Source: JALRBM01 sp964477195
Lineage (GTDB): Bacteria; Patescibacteriota; Saccharimonadia; Saccharimonadales; Saccharimonadaceae
Direction: 5' to 3'
Length of the DNA stretch: 64,000 nt
Assembly (NCBI GenBank): GCA_964477195.1
Contig: CAYZCX010000003.1
Coordinates: 1 to 64,000 of the forward strand
Shown here: in pieces, positions 51,147 through 59,413 of the stretch
Numbering within the stretch: the first letter of the stretch is position 1
Layout of the letters: each line of letters begins with the position of its first letter
The notes under the pieces: generated by a model
What the model saw: only the letters and a program-made list of their open reading frames with translations
What the model was told of the DNA's origin: nothing
Database searches by the model: none
Position numbers and translations under genes: made by a program

Positions 51147-51709
51147 TTTGCTGCATCCTTTTTTATGGTGACATCGAGGTTAACGGTGTAAGGATATACC
51201 CCCGCTCCCGTGCCTGTGTTTGAGGTAATACTTTGGAAATGAACGTCAGAAAAGAGCGAAGATTTTTGGAAGGAATTTTTGAGCTCGAGCGCACTTTCAT
51301 AGCTTTTTGCCTGGGCGCTGAGCGTAGTAGGGGTGCCGAATGTCCCCGAGTCAAGCGCGAGTTTATCAAGAGTTGTTCCGGCGGGAAGGAGGCTTGCTAT
51401 AGAGAGTATTACCTTGCTATACGTCACCTCATTGCCAAGGATTTGCTTTGCGATGGAGAGGTTGCTGCGGAAAAGCTCTGCTTGCGATGCAACGGCAGAA
51501 TAGCCACTTGCTTTTGCGGTGTTTTCGTTGATGATTTGCTCAGAACTAGCCTTTGTATTTCCTAGATAAACATACACAACACCCATAGCCATGCCAAGAA
51601 ATGCGACAGAGACAATAAGGGCGATGTTGTAGCGGATAAGAAGGGTATTTGTGCGCGCTGCTTGGAGTTGCCGCTTGTCTTCAGGAGGAAGGAGGTTTAT
51701 CATCGCCAT
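51143..51709 (-). CDS. pilN: PilN-like pilus assembly protein
   Basis: 188 residues. The INLLPPEDKRQLQAAR start is the conserved PilN tail that binds PilM, followed by a membrane segment (IALIVSVAFLGMAMGVVYVY) and a coiled-coil plus ferredoxin-like domain. Overlaps pilM by ten bases. Only a short cytoplasmic stretch precedes the membrane segment, as expected. Confidence 0.85.
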   Translation of the reverse strand: MAMINLLPPEDKRQLQAARTNTLLIRYNIALIVSVAFLGMAMGVVYVYLGNTKASSEQIINENTAKASGYSAVASQAELFRSNLSIAKQILGNEVTYSKVILSIASLLPAGTTLDKLALDSGTFGTPTTLSAQAKSYESALELKNSFQKSSLFSDVHFQSITSNTGTGAGVYPYTVNLDVTIKKDAAK

Positions 51710-52761
51710 ATCTCCTTTGGCTCCACACTAGCAAGACCGGCGACGGTGATGTAGCGAGGGCGGAATTGCTTGTTGGGTTGCGGGAGCTTACCGAAGTCGA
51801 GCTTCTGCCATGGACTGGCGACCCGAGCAGGCATAACGAGTTCGTTGGTGAAATAATCACCAATTCCAGGGACGCTACTGCCACCTCCGACGATAAGCAC
51901 TTGCTCGATTTTGTAATTGACGTTAAGACGCTCAGTGTAATAGCGAAGGACTTTTCGGATCTCACTGGCGATGCGCTGGAGACTTGGCTCGAGCGCACTT
52001 ACTATCTTTGCCTGACGTGGTCCTGCGCTGAGACCATTGAGGACCTTGAGCTGATGAGCATTTTCGAGTGCGACACCAAGCTTCTTTGCGATCTCGAGAG
52101 TAAAGGTATTACCACCCACGCCGACACCACCGCTCACCCGGATAACACCACCGTCAAAAACGGCAATATCTGTACTGGCGGGGCCAATATCAACCACAAG
52201 TGTCGGAAGATGACCCTCTTCGGCTGTTTCGATAACTCGCGCAACTGCGTTAATGCTCGGCTCCACACTGATGGGGCGAAGGCCTGCGCTACGCGCTGCC
52301 TTGAGACAGCTGTCGACAAGCACTTTTGGCACCGCAGACATGATAACAGTGAGTTGTTCTTTGTTGCGTTCGATAACCTCGTAATCGACATAGAGTGAGC
52401 TCATGGGAACGGGAATATACTGATCTACCTCGATCTCGACGGCATCGGCAAGGTTTTTTTCGGCACTGAGAGGGACGGTGAAGGTACGCGAAAAACTTTT
52501 GGCGGTGGGAACGCCAATAACCGTGTGGCTGCTCGGTAATTCGCCGACAATTTTACCTCGGAGAAGTGAGGAGATATTTTCACTGAGGTAGTGATCGTCG
52601 GATTCAAGTGATTTTTGTACTTTCGCAGGGTCTAGATCAATTGAACCATAGCCAAGAACCAGCCATCGTTTGGGGTCGATCGCCATGACCTTTACCCCTG
52701 TTTGGCTGATATCAAGTCCGATAACTGGCTTGTCTTTATAAAATAATGCTGGCATGCCCAC
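51700..52761 (-). CDS. pilM: PilM, actin-like pilus assembly ATPase
   Basis: 353 residues. FtsA/actin-like fold: VIGLDISQTGVKVMAID (phosphate 1), ADAVEIEVDQYIPVPMSSLYVDYEVI, LVVDIGPASTDIAVFDGG (phosphate 2), and LIVGGGSSVPGIGDYF (adenosine motif). Cytoplasmic; binds the PilN tail and links to PilB. 50 bases downstream of pilC. Confidence 0.92.
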   Translation of the reverse strand: MGMPALFYKDKPVIGLDISQTGVKVMAIDPKRWLVLGYGSIDLDPAKVQKSLESDDHYLSENISSLLRGKIVGELPSSHTVIGVPTAKSFSRTFTVPLSAEKNLADAVEIEVDQYIPVPMSSLYVDYEVIERNKEQLTVIMSAVPKVLVDSCLKAARSAGLRPISVEPSINAVARVIETAEEGHLPTLVVDIGPASTDIAVFDGGVIRVSGGVGVGGNTFTLEIAKKLGVALENAHQLKVLNGLSAGPRQAKIVSALEPSLQRIASEIRKVLRYYTERLNVNYKIEQVLIVGGGSSVPGIGDYFTNELVMPARVASPWQKLDFGKLPQPNKQFRPRYITVAGLASVEPKEIWR

Positions 52762-52811
52762 TCTTCTTATGCTTAGTATAGCATGAGCGAAATAGTTTTG
52801 TCGCTGTTGTA

Positions 52812-54041
52812 CTATCCTTTAATACTTTGCGCCAGACCAGCGATTGGCCCCATGACGCTGGCGGCAATAAGACCAACCATGCTTCCCATGATAACGATCA
52901 TAACGGGCTCAATAATAGAGCTAATACCCTCAATTGCGACATCGACCTCTTCTTCGTAAAAATCGGCCACCTTTACCAGCACGGTATCTGTCTGCCCGGT
53001 TTCTTCACCAACGGCAAGCATTTGGGGAACAATAGCAGGGAATAATGAACTTTTTTCGATAACTGATGAGAGGGTGGCGCCGTTTTTTACTTTTTCGGCG
53101 GCATCTTTGAGTTCTTTTTCGTAGACGACATTACCGACTGCACGTGATGTGACATCGAGTGCTTCGAGGACAGCCACACCCGCTCCCATAAGGGCTGAGA
53201 AAGTGCGGGCAAACCTAGCGACACAGACTTTTGTAACGATACCCTTGATACCGGGAACTTTAAGGACGAAATGATGGAATTGAGACTTCCCTTTTGGTGT
53301 TTTGAGGTAACGAAGTAATAGAATAACCCCACCGATAACGGCCGGGAGGAGGATATACCAATAGCTTGTCATGAAGCCACTGATAGCGAGCATTGCTTGG
53401 GTGAGAGCAGGGAGTTCTGCATCGGGGCCACCGAGGTCCTTTAGGATTTTACCAATCTGCGGAATGACGAAAATCATTAGGCCAAAAAAGGCGATGATAG
53501 TGATGACGACAAGGACCATAGGATAGGTCATGGCGCTTTTTACTTTTTTTCGTATGGTTGAGCTTTTTTCTTGCTGCATGGCGAGGCGCTTGAGGATTTC
53601 GTCAAGAATACCCGCTGCTTCACCGGCACGAACCATATTGACATACACATCGCTAAAAGTATTTGGGTATTTGGCGAGTGCGTCACCAAGAGGAGCGCCG
53701 GCCTGGACGTCGAGGATTATCGAAGCGAGTACTTTTTTGAGAGCAGGACTTTCGGTATGTGTCTCGAGGGAAGTAAGCGCACGGAGTAAAGGGACACCAG
53801 CGCCGACCATAGCGCTTAGCTGCCGGGTGAACATGACAAGGTCGTCGCTTTTTACTTTGTTCTGGCCTAGAAAATCACCAAAGCTAAAGCCTGTCTTGGT
53901 TTTTTTGAGCTCATGAACGCTAATTGGCTTCATGCCATCTTTTGCAAGGCCACTAATAACTGCGGATCGACTAGAAGCTTCAAAGGTTCCGGTGATGGTC
54001 TTGTTATTCTTATTTGTCGCGACGTAGGCAAACTCAGGCAT
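52812..54041 (-). CDS. pilC: PilC, type IV pilus inner-membrane platform protein
   Basis: 409 residues. GspF/PilC family with two similar cytoplasmic helical domains separated by membrane segments: FTRQLSAMVGAGVPLLRALTSLE and FARTFSALMGAGVAVLEALDVTS, preceded by the short FAYVATNKNNKTITG strand region. Three hydrophobic segments (VLVVITIIAFFGLMIFVI, a middle one, and IVIMGSMVGLIAASVMGPI). Works with PilB in pilin polymerisation. Three bases from pilB. Confidence 0.94.
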   Translation of the reverse strand: MPEFAYVATNKNNKTITGTFEASSRSAVISGLAKDGMKPISVHELKKTKTGFSFGDFLGQNKVKSDDLVMFTRQLSAMVGAGVPLLRALTSLETHTESPALKKVLASIILDVQAGAPLGDALAKYPNTFSDVYVNMVRAGEAAGILDEILKRLAMQQEKSSTIRKKVKSAMTYPMVLVVITIIAFFGLMIFVIPQIGKILKDLGGPDAELPALTQAMLAISGFMTSYWYILLPAVIGGVILLLRYLKTPKGKSQFHHFVLKVPGIKGIVTKVCVARFARTFSALMGAGVAVLEALDVTSRAVGNVVYEKELKDAAEKVKNGATLSSVIEKSSLFPAIVPQMLAVGEETGQTDTVLVKVADFYEEEVDVAIEGISSIIEPVMIVIMGSMVGLIAASVMGPIAGLAQSIKG

Positions 54042-54044
54042 AGA

Positions 54045-55823
54045 TTATTCTTTCGTTACTCGCAAAACTTCTTCTATCGTTGTTTGGCCGCGGATTGCTT
54101 TCATGAGACCGTCTGTTTGCATTGTGACCATGCCTTCGCTGATAGCTTGTTCTTGGATTTGTGCACTTGTTGCGTTACTCATAATGAGCTTTTGGACGGG
54201 GCCGCTTATTCCCAGTACTTCATAGATACCCACTCGTCCTCTGTAGCCGGTGTGGTGACACTCTTCACAGCCTTCAGGCGAAGCACGCCAAAGACTTGTA
54301 ATGGTGGTGTCGCTAGTTCCCTCGGGCGCGCCCTCGCCGATGTGCTGTCTAATTGCTTCAGCTTCGAGGCTATGAATGGCGCTGAAATTCTCATCTTTTT
54401 TCAGATTGAATAAGTGAACGATTGCAGTAACTTCGTCTTTGCTCGGCGCATAGGATTTGCGACAGTTTGTGCAAAGCTTACGGACGAGTCGCTGTCCCAC
54501 GACGGCCTTGATAGTGCTGGCGATGAGAAATGGCTCGATACCCATGTCGAGCAAACGTGGAAGGGAAGTCGCTGCGTTATTGGTGTGGAGCGTGCTAAAT
54601 ACGAGGTGACCGGTGAGGGCTGCCTGGACTCCTAGGTCAGCTGTTTCTCCATCTCGAATCTCACCTACCATGATAATATTCGGATCTTGTCGAAGGAGTG
54701 CGCGGAGGCCGCTGGCGAATGTCATACCCGCCTTTGCATTAGTTTGTGTCTGATTAACACCGGGAATTTTGTATTCTACCGGGTCTTCGATAGTCGATAT
54801 ATTGACGCTCGGGGTATTGAGCATGGTGAGAATACTAAAGAGGCTCGTGGATTTACCCGAACCGGTTGGGCCGGTGACAAGGACCATCCCGTTTGGTTCG
54901 GTAAGCGCAGACATCATGACTTCGAGCGAATGTCCCCAGTAACCGAGATCCTGCAAACTGATAGCTTGATTTGATTCATCGAGAATACGCATAACGACCT
55001 TTTCGCCGTCCACTACAGGTAGTGTGCTGACACGAAGTGCGTATTGTTTACCGGCAACTCGTATTTTGAAACGACCATCCTGAGGCACACGACGTTCGTC
55101 GATTTTGAGATTGGACAAGATTTTTACACGACTGATCAGTGCATTCATAACATTTCGTGGCAGGCGATTGACCTCTTTTAAGACACCGTCAATACGGTAC
55201 CGAACCTGGACGTAATCCTCGCGTGGCTCGATATGAACATCACTCGCGTTAGAGCGAATGGCGTACTCAAGAAGTAAATTGACGGTCTGGGCAATAGGCG
55301 AATCTTCAGAGACGTCTGTCTCGGAAACAACTTGGGCCTCGCCGTTGTCTTCGCGTTGAACATCGATAACTTGGTTAAGCTCTTTGGTAACGTCGCCGCG
55401 ATAGTTCTCAAGGCAGGCCAGGATATTCGCCCGAGTGGCAATATAGAGCTTGATGCTCTCGCCAATCTCTTTTTGGATAAAGTTAAACGCCTGCACGTCA
55501 TCAGGGTCGTCCATAGCCAGATGCATCAGCCCGTCGGGGTCAATCTTGAACAGCACTGCATTGTACTGACGAGCGATGCGTTCTGGGATTTTAGCAAGCG
55601 CAGTCGGATCGATGCTGGCGGGGTCAACTTCTACAAATGGGATACCGGCATAGTTTGCATAGGTCTTGGTAAGGGTGGTTTCGTCCATGAGCTTGTTTTG
55701 GACGACAAGCGACTGAAGAGAGCGACGTGAGCGAATACCCTCTTCTCTCAGGGTGTTAATCCGCTCCATGGCAATCCCATAGTCGGCAAGCAATTTCTCA
55801 ACTATAGCATCAGAAATACGCAT
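54045..55823 (-). CDS. pilB: PilB, type IV pilus extension ATPase
   Basis: 592 residues. N-terminal MshEN/GspE-like domain (1-150), then the secretion ATPase: VHIEPREDYVQVRYRIDGVL, Walker A LVTGPTGSGKSTSLFS, Asp box TIEDPVEYKIPGVNQTQ, Walker B IIMVGEIRDGETADLG, and His box STLHTNNAATSLPRLLDM. Tetracysteine zinc site CTNC and CEECHHTGYRGR, with a hydrophilic insert between the Cys pairs. First gene of the pilus operon. No PilT retraction ATPase is present in the window. Confidence 0.95.
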   Translation of the reverse strand: MRISDAIVEKLLADYGIAMERINTLREEGIRSRRSLQSLVVQNKLMDETTLTKTYANYAGIPFVEVDPASIDPTALAKIPERIARQYNAVLFKIDPDGLMHLAMDDPDDVQAFNFIQKEIGESIKLYIATRANILACLENYRGDVTKELNQVIDVQREDNGEAQVVSETDVSEDSPIAQTVNLLLEYAIRSNASDVHIEPREDYVQVRYRIDGVLKEVNRLPRNVMNALISRVKILSNLKIDERRVPQDGRFKIRVAGKQYALRVSTLPVVDGEKVVMRILDESNQAISLQDLGYWGHSLEVMMSALTEPNGMVLVTGPTGSGKSTSLFSILTMLNTPSVNISTIEDPVEYKIPGVNQTQTNAKAGMTFASGLRALLRQDPNIIMVGEIRDGETADLGVQAALTGHLVFSTLHTNNAATSLPRLLDMGIEPFLIASTIKAVVGQRLVRKLCTNCRKSYAPSKDEVTAIVHLFNLKKDENFSAIHSLEAEAIRQHIGEGAPEGTSDTTITSLWRASPEGCEECHHTGYRGRVGIYEVLGISGPVQKLIMSNATSAQIQEQAISEGMVTMQTDGLMKAIRGQTTIEEVLRVTKE

Positions 55824-55870
55824 AATGGTTATGCTCTATTGTAAGCCAAAATGCATAAAATTACACGTAG

Positions 55871-56926
55871 CTAATAGATACTGGGCGTGCCACCGGCTTC
55901 TTTTTGCTCAAGATAGTCAGAAGTAAAGTCGAAACACTGGTTCCCGCTTGCAGAGGTGTAAAATTGGCTTTCGTCAGAGTATGCGTCGGTCGTTGCGTTG
56001 GAATAGTATTCGCGTGAATGCGCAAGTGACATATTAGATGTTTGGAAATCTGAACACAATTGATATGTTTTATCACCTGTTGTTTTGTAAGTGATCGACG
56101 GATTAGAGTTGATGTCTGTTATAGAGCTAGGGAGTTTATTCTGTTGTTTCGTTTTTTGTGCAATTTTGTACACAACTTCACTCATATCTTTTCGGAGTGT
56201 TTCATCATGTTGTGCTGGTCCGAGTTTGAGCAGGGAGAGGCTGAACAGAATTCCAAACATCGCCACCAAGAGAATGAGATGAAGCGAAATAATGACCTTT
56301 CGGAGTCCAGCTAACTTGCCAAATCCAAATGCCGCGAGTGAATACGTGGTGACGATGATAAGGTCGAGCAGGAGGATAAGCGCTGCGCCAACCAGATAAA
56401 CTTGTTCACCACCTGTGACAATATTAATGACGGCTACGATCGCTGCGATCATTACCCCGACACTATGAAGGCATATGGTAATAATAGACCATACTTTGCC
56501 GGGGATAAGCGATGGCGTTTTGCGAGTTTTGACCAGAAAGGTGAAGAAAAGCACCGCGTAAGGGATAAATGTGATGAGTGTCACAGCGATCATAGAGGCG
56601 AGTGCATTGGTTGAGACTTGCCAGCCATACAAAGACGCCACCGTGCCGCCGATTGCAACTGCAGACGAAGCGGTAAAGAACCATAGAATAACGTGATGGA
56701 GGGCAGCCATGAGCGGACTTAATGAGGGGTGGGTGGTGTGAGGTGTCGTAACAGGGGTGTTTGGTGCGGAATTAGTGCCATCCTGCGGTTTCGGAACGAC
56801 TATTCCCGAAAGTGCGAGATCGATCTGTGCAGTATCCCAGCCGTTGGTTTCGAGCGCTTTGCGAATAGTCGCGTCGTCGAGCCCCTTTTCTTTGGCTTCC
56901 TTGATGAAAGTATCTATTTCTTGCAT
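55871..56926 (-). CDS. DUF5671-like polytopic membrane protein with N-terminal UBA-like helices
   Basis: 351 residues from 56926. The first 45 form a helix pair (MQEIDTFIKEAKEKGLDDATIRKALETNGWDTAQIDLAL) like the short UBA-type segment fused to DUF5671 proteins in Patescibacteria. Then six to seven membrane segments (about 70-260) and an outer domain with two Cys (LCSDFQ and NQCFDF). AAAGGAGA lies nine bases before the chosen ATG; the frame runs on to 56992. Function unknown. Confidence 0.65.
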   Translation of the reverse strand: MQEIDTFIKEAKEKGLDDATIRKALETNGWDTAQIDLALSGIVVPKPQDGTNSAPNTPVTTPHTTHPSLSPLMAALHHVILWFFTASSAVAIGGTVASLYGWQVSTNALASMIAVTLITFIPYAVLFFTFLVKTRKTPSLIPGKVWSIITICLHSVGVMIAAIVAVINIVTGGEQVYLVGAALILLLDLIIVTTYSLAAFGFGKLAGLRKVIISLHLILLVAMFGILFSLSLLKLGPAQHDETLRKDMSEVVYKIAQKTKQQNKLPSSITDINSNPSITYKTTGDKTYQLCSDFQTSNMSLAHSREYYSNATTDAYSDESQFYTSASGNQCFDFTSDYLEQKEAGGTPSIY

Positions 56927-56985
56927 CGTATGATGTCTCCTTTTTTCCAAGTATAGCATCCTGTGAATTACAAGTATCTGTAAGG

Positions 56986-57014
56986 GTGACAATTATGCTT
57001 GTATATGGTATAGT
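56986..57014 (+). promoter_or_regulatory. Promoter of the TTG-start GC-rich gene
   Basis: GTGACA (56986-56991), 17 bases, TATAGT (57009-57014). The leader holds a TCCCT/AGGGA mini-hairpin (57023-57036) ahead of GGAAGAGAGAGGG. Confidence 0.7.
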
Positions 57015-57062
57015 ATATATCGATCCCTAAACAGGGAATATGGAAGAGAGAGGGTTAAGCCT

Positions 57063-57503
57063 TTGAGTACTGCAGTTTTGAGTGCGCCGTCCACCACCAC
57101 CACGGACCTGGGTCCGACGGGTGAATGGGTGTCGCCGAGCGATGCGGTCGCCTGGCTGCGAAGCAACCTACTCACGAGTGGGAACTTCAACCTGCGCGAG
57201 TGGGAGCGTGGCCAGGAATGGGCGCGCCTGGTGGGCAACACCGCGGGCGGCTACATGTCCGAGCGAGATGCGCTGATCATTCTGGAGTTCGCTCGCATGG
57301 CCTGGACCGACACGTCTCGCGCCAAGCTGGACACGGCCGCTCACCTGCTCGACAAGCTGCTCGATGAGCCGCTCTACAACACGGAGAAGCGCCGCGACGA
57401 GACGGCTCGATGGGGTCGTAATCAGGGGAACCTGATCGGCCAGGACGCGGTACTCGTCGTGTCGCGCTTCGTTCACCTGAGCCGCCGCTGGCCTCGTGGG
57501 TGA
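57063..57503 (+). CDS. Uncharacterised 146-residue protein, GC-rich unit
   Basis: Starts with TTG, preceded by GAGAGGG. Predicted soluble and largely helical after a Ser/Thr/Pro start (SAPSTTTTDLGPTGEW): SPSDAVAWLRSNLL, NLREWERGQEWARLVG, SERDALIILEFARMAW, AKLDTAAHLLDKLLDEP. No family recognised. Followed by a stem terminator nine bases past the stop. With the next unit it lies between the DUF5671-like gene and tsaE. Confidence 0.65.
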   Translation: MSTAVLSAPSTTTTDLGPTGEWVSPSDAVAWLRSNLLTSGNFNLREWERGQEWARLVGNTAGGYMSERDALIILEFARMAWTDTSRAKLDTAAHLLDKLLDEPLYNTEKRRDETARWGRNQGNLIGQDAVLVVSRFVHLSRRWPRG

Positions 57504-57511
57504 GTGAAGTC

Positions 57512-57560
57512 GGGAGCGGTGTGTCTTTGCTGACGCACCGCTCCCATCTCCCTCTTCCTG
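57512..57560 (+). terminator. Terminator of the 146-residue gene
   Basis: GGGAGCGGTG (57512-57521) pairs perfectly with CACCGCTCCC (57536-57545), then a C/T-rich run. Confidence 0.8.
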
Positions 57561-57621
57561 TACAGTTACGTAATTGTGCTAATTGCGCTGATGAGCTCTA
57601 AAAGAGCGAAAACTGTGAAGA

Positions 57622-57650
57622 TTGTTAAAAACCATTATTTATGGTATAAT
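57622..57650 (+). promoter_or_regulatory. Promoter of the lipoprotein gene
   Basis: TTGTTA (57622-57627), 17-base spacer, TATAAT (57645-57650). The leader contains CGATTGA twice (57663-57669 and 57671-57677). Confidence 0.8.
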
Positions 57651-57710
57651 TTTGTTGTACTTCGATTGAACGATTGAATGTCGGACGTTCTTCTGATGAA
57701 AGGTGTTTCG

Positions 57711-58307
57711 ATGCGTCTTTATCGTGTTTTGGCAGTGACGGTTGCCGCACTGCTTGCGGTGGCCGCTTGCTCTGAAGGCGAACCGACTTCGGCTAGCCCT
57801 GTCCCGGCGTCACCGCATTCGTCTGCCGTGCCGGCTACTGATGGTCCCGTGACCTACTTCTACGGGTTGGGACTTCACCTTGGGACGACCTGGCAGGCCG
57901 TGACGGAGGGCGCGCAACCCGACGTGCGGACTGTGGTGGTGGAAACAGCATGCAGCATGACCCCTCGCTTTGCCTGCCCTGGCTTCGTGGTGGCGCCCAT
58001 CGAACAGGACCCCAGCGTCAGGGCAGACATGCGCTTGGAAAATGGGTGCTGGTCCAACGGTGTGACTGACGATCGTTACTTCGATTTTCCGGAGCGACTT
58101 GGCCCGGCCACGGTTGGCCGTCAGGTCATGGAGTATTATCGGTACTCGCAGTGCAGTCGGGAGACTCATCAGAAAGGCACTACCTCCATCTACATGTGGC
58201 GCTCCGCCGAGAAAGAGGTGGTCCTGTACGAGCTCAAACCGACTGGCGGCACACAGCAGATACCTGGATTGGAGGCACTCCTGGAAGGGGCGGTGTGGCA
58301 GCGCTGA
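57711..58307 (+). CDS. Uncharacterised lipoprotein, GC-rich unit
   Basis: 198 residues. Type II signal peptide MRLYRVLAVTVAALLAVAAC with a lipobox ending in Cys20, followed by a Ser/Pro/Ala linker and an outer domain with four further Cys (TACSMTPRFACPGF, NGCWSNG, YSQCSRE), consistent with disulfides. No family recognised; the signal peptide and linker style resemble actinobacterial lipoproteins. Start 57711 is chosen because AAAGGTG precedes it and it gives a normal signal peptide; in-frame ATGs at 57678 and 57696 are alternatives. Confidence 0.7.
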   Translation: MRLYRVLAVTVAALLAVAACSEGEPTSASPVPASPHSSAVPATDGPVTYFYGLGLHLGTTWQAVTEGAQPDVRTVVVETACSMTPRFACPGFVVAPIEQDPSVRADMRLENGCWSNGVTDDRYFDFPERLGPATVGRQVMEYYRYSQCSRETHQKGTTSIYMWRSAEKEVVLYELKPTGGTQQIPGLEALLEGAVWQR

Positions 58308-58327
58308 CTTTTCGACAATTCAAGCCG

Positions 58328-58395
58328 AAGTAATGCTCCGGACTTGCACATCACTCCTTTTTTTGGAGAACGTGCAGGCCGGAGCTTACTTTTTG
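58328..58395 (+). terminator. Large terminator after the lipoprotein gene
   Basis: AAGTAATGCTCCGG (58328-58341) pairs with CCGGAGCTTACTT (58379-58391), with a second CTTGCAC/GTGCAG stem inside, then TTT. The tsaE -10 box follows two bases later. Confidence 0.85.
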
Positions 58396-58411
58396 GTATA
58401 ATAAAAAACAC

Positions 58412-58867
58412 ATGACTATAGAGGTGAAAGACGAAGCGGCGATGAAGGCACTAGGGAAGCGACTTGGTGCGTTTTTAAAGGGCGGTGAAATTATAGAGCT
58501 CGTAGGAGATGTGGGGGCAGGGAAAACAACACTGACGAAAGGTATTGCAGAGGGATTGAATATTGATGAAGATATCCAAAGCCCAAGTTTTACGATCAGC
58601 CGAGTTTATGAAGCGCATGAGGGTTTGACGCTTGCACACTATGATTTTTATCGGCTTCATGATGCCGGAATTATGGCTGATGAACTTCACGAAACACTCC
58701 ATGATCCACGCACGATTACGGTTGTGGAGTGGGCAGATATCGTGACAGGCATTTTACCGACTGGACGACTGAGCATTCATATCGTTCCTACCTCTGAAAC
58801 AGCTCGAAACTTAGAGATAAACGCTGAAGGTAAATTCTCGGAGCTTATGGAGAAGATTACGGTATGA
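58412..58867 (+). CDS. tsaE: tRNA threonylcarbamoyladenosine ATPase TsaE
   Basis: 151 residues. Regulates or energises the t6A-forming TsaBD complex. Walker A VGDVGAGKTTLTKGIAEGL, the SPSFTI motif after it, and HYDFYRL (family HxDxYR). Start nine bases after TATAAT (58397-58402). ATGA overlap with tsaB shows translational coupling. tsaD is not in the window. Confidence 0.92.
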   Translation: MTIEVKDEAAMKALGKRLGAFLKGGEIIELVGDVGAGKTTLTKGIAEGLNIDEDIQSPSFTISRVYEAHEGLTLAHYDFYRLHDAGIMADELHETLHDPRTITVVEWADIVTGILPTGRLSIHIVPTSETARNLEINAEGKFSELMEKITV

Positions 58868-59250
58868 TTTTGTTACTTGATGCCTCAACTCCAATTTGCA
58901 AGCTTACTCTTATCGACGGCGAGAAACGACTGGATGATGAGTGGCAGGCCGATCGTGAACTTGCCAAGGGGCTTTTGGGTTATATACAAAAACAATTGCA
59001 AAAAAATAATGCGTCGTGGACGGATATTTCAGGAATTGGAGTATTTCGTGGTCCTGGAAGTTTCACCGGCCTACGAATTGGACTGACCGTAACTAATACT
59101 ATTGCGGCGGCTCAATCAATTCCTATCGTTGGTGCGGTAGGTGAGGCCTGGCAGAAAGAAGTAATGGAAATGCTCAATAATGGCAAAGATGACAAGATTG
59201 TTTTGCCTTTCTATGGAAGCGAAGCACGTATCACAAAACCACGTAAATGA
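58864..59250 (+). CDS. tsaB: TsaB, short form
   Basis: 128 residues against about 230 in E. coli. It has the N-terminal actin-like lobe: ILLLDASTPICKLTLID, GIGVFRGPGSFTGLRIGLTVTNTIAAA, then a short basic tail. The second lobe is absent and no frameshift is visible downstream. The lobe that contacts TsaD in known structures is kept, so it may still act as a scaffold (inference). Confidence 0.85.
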   Translation: MILLLDASTPICKLTLIDGEKRLDDEWQADRELAKGLLGYIQKQLQKNNASWTDISGIGVFRGPGSFTGLRIGLTVTNTIAAAQSIPIVGAVGEAWQKEVMEMLNNGKDDKIVLPFYGSEARITKPRK

Positions 59251-59413
59251 TCTTGCGAATGTATAGTAAAAAGAGCTACAATAAAGCCAGTCTAGTATTT
59301 TAGACCCTGATGAAACTTTTTTGAAACTTCCGGTCTGCTCCCGTTTTAAGAGTTGCTTATACAAAAATATACTTTAGAGATCTGGCAGGGTTGACCGCGA
59401 GAAAGGAATAACT
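59251..59413 (+). other. Leader region of rny
   Basis: 163 bases without a gene. Contains a TACAAT box near 59276 and TATACT near 59370, a weak AGTCTAGTATTTTAGACC hairpin around 59290-59307, and AGAAAGGA just before the rny start. No named riboswitch recognised. Confidence 0.4.

Noticed and set aside
51649..52398. Plus-strand open frame of 249 codons
   Set aside because: Antisense to pilM and part of pilN, both clearly identified; no ribosome site or family similarity.
57023..57036. Attenuator in the TTG-start gene leader
   Set aside because: The TCCCT/AGGGA stem is only five pairs with no T tract after it.
59251..59413. Riboswitch in the rny leader
   Set aside because: Only a weak short hairpin was seen and no conserved riboswitch core recognised.
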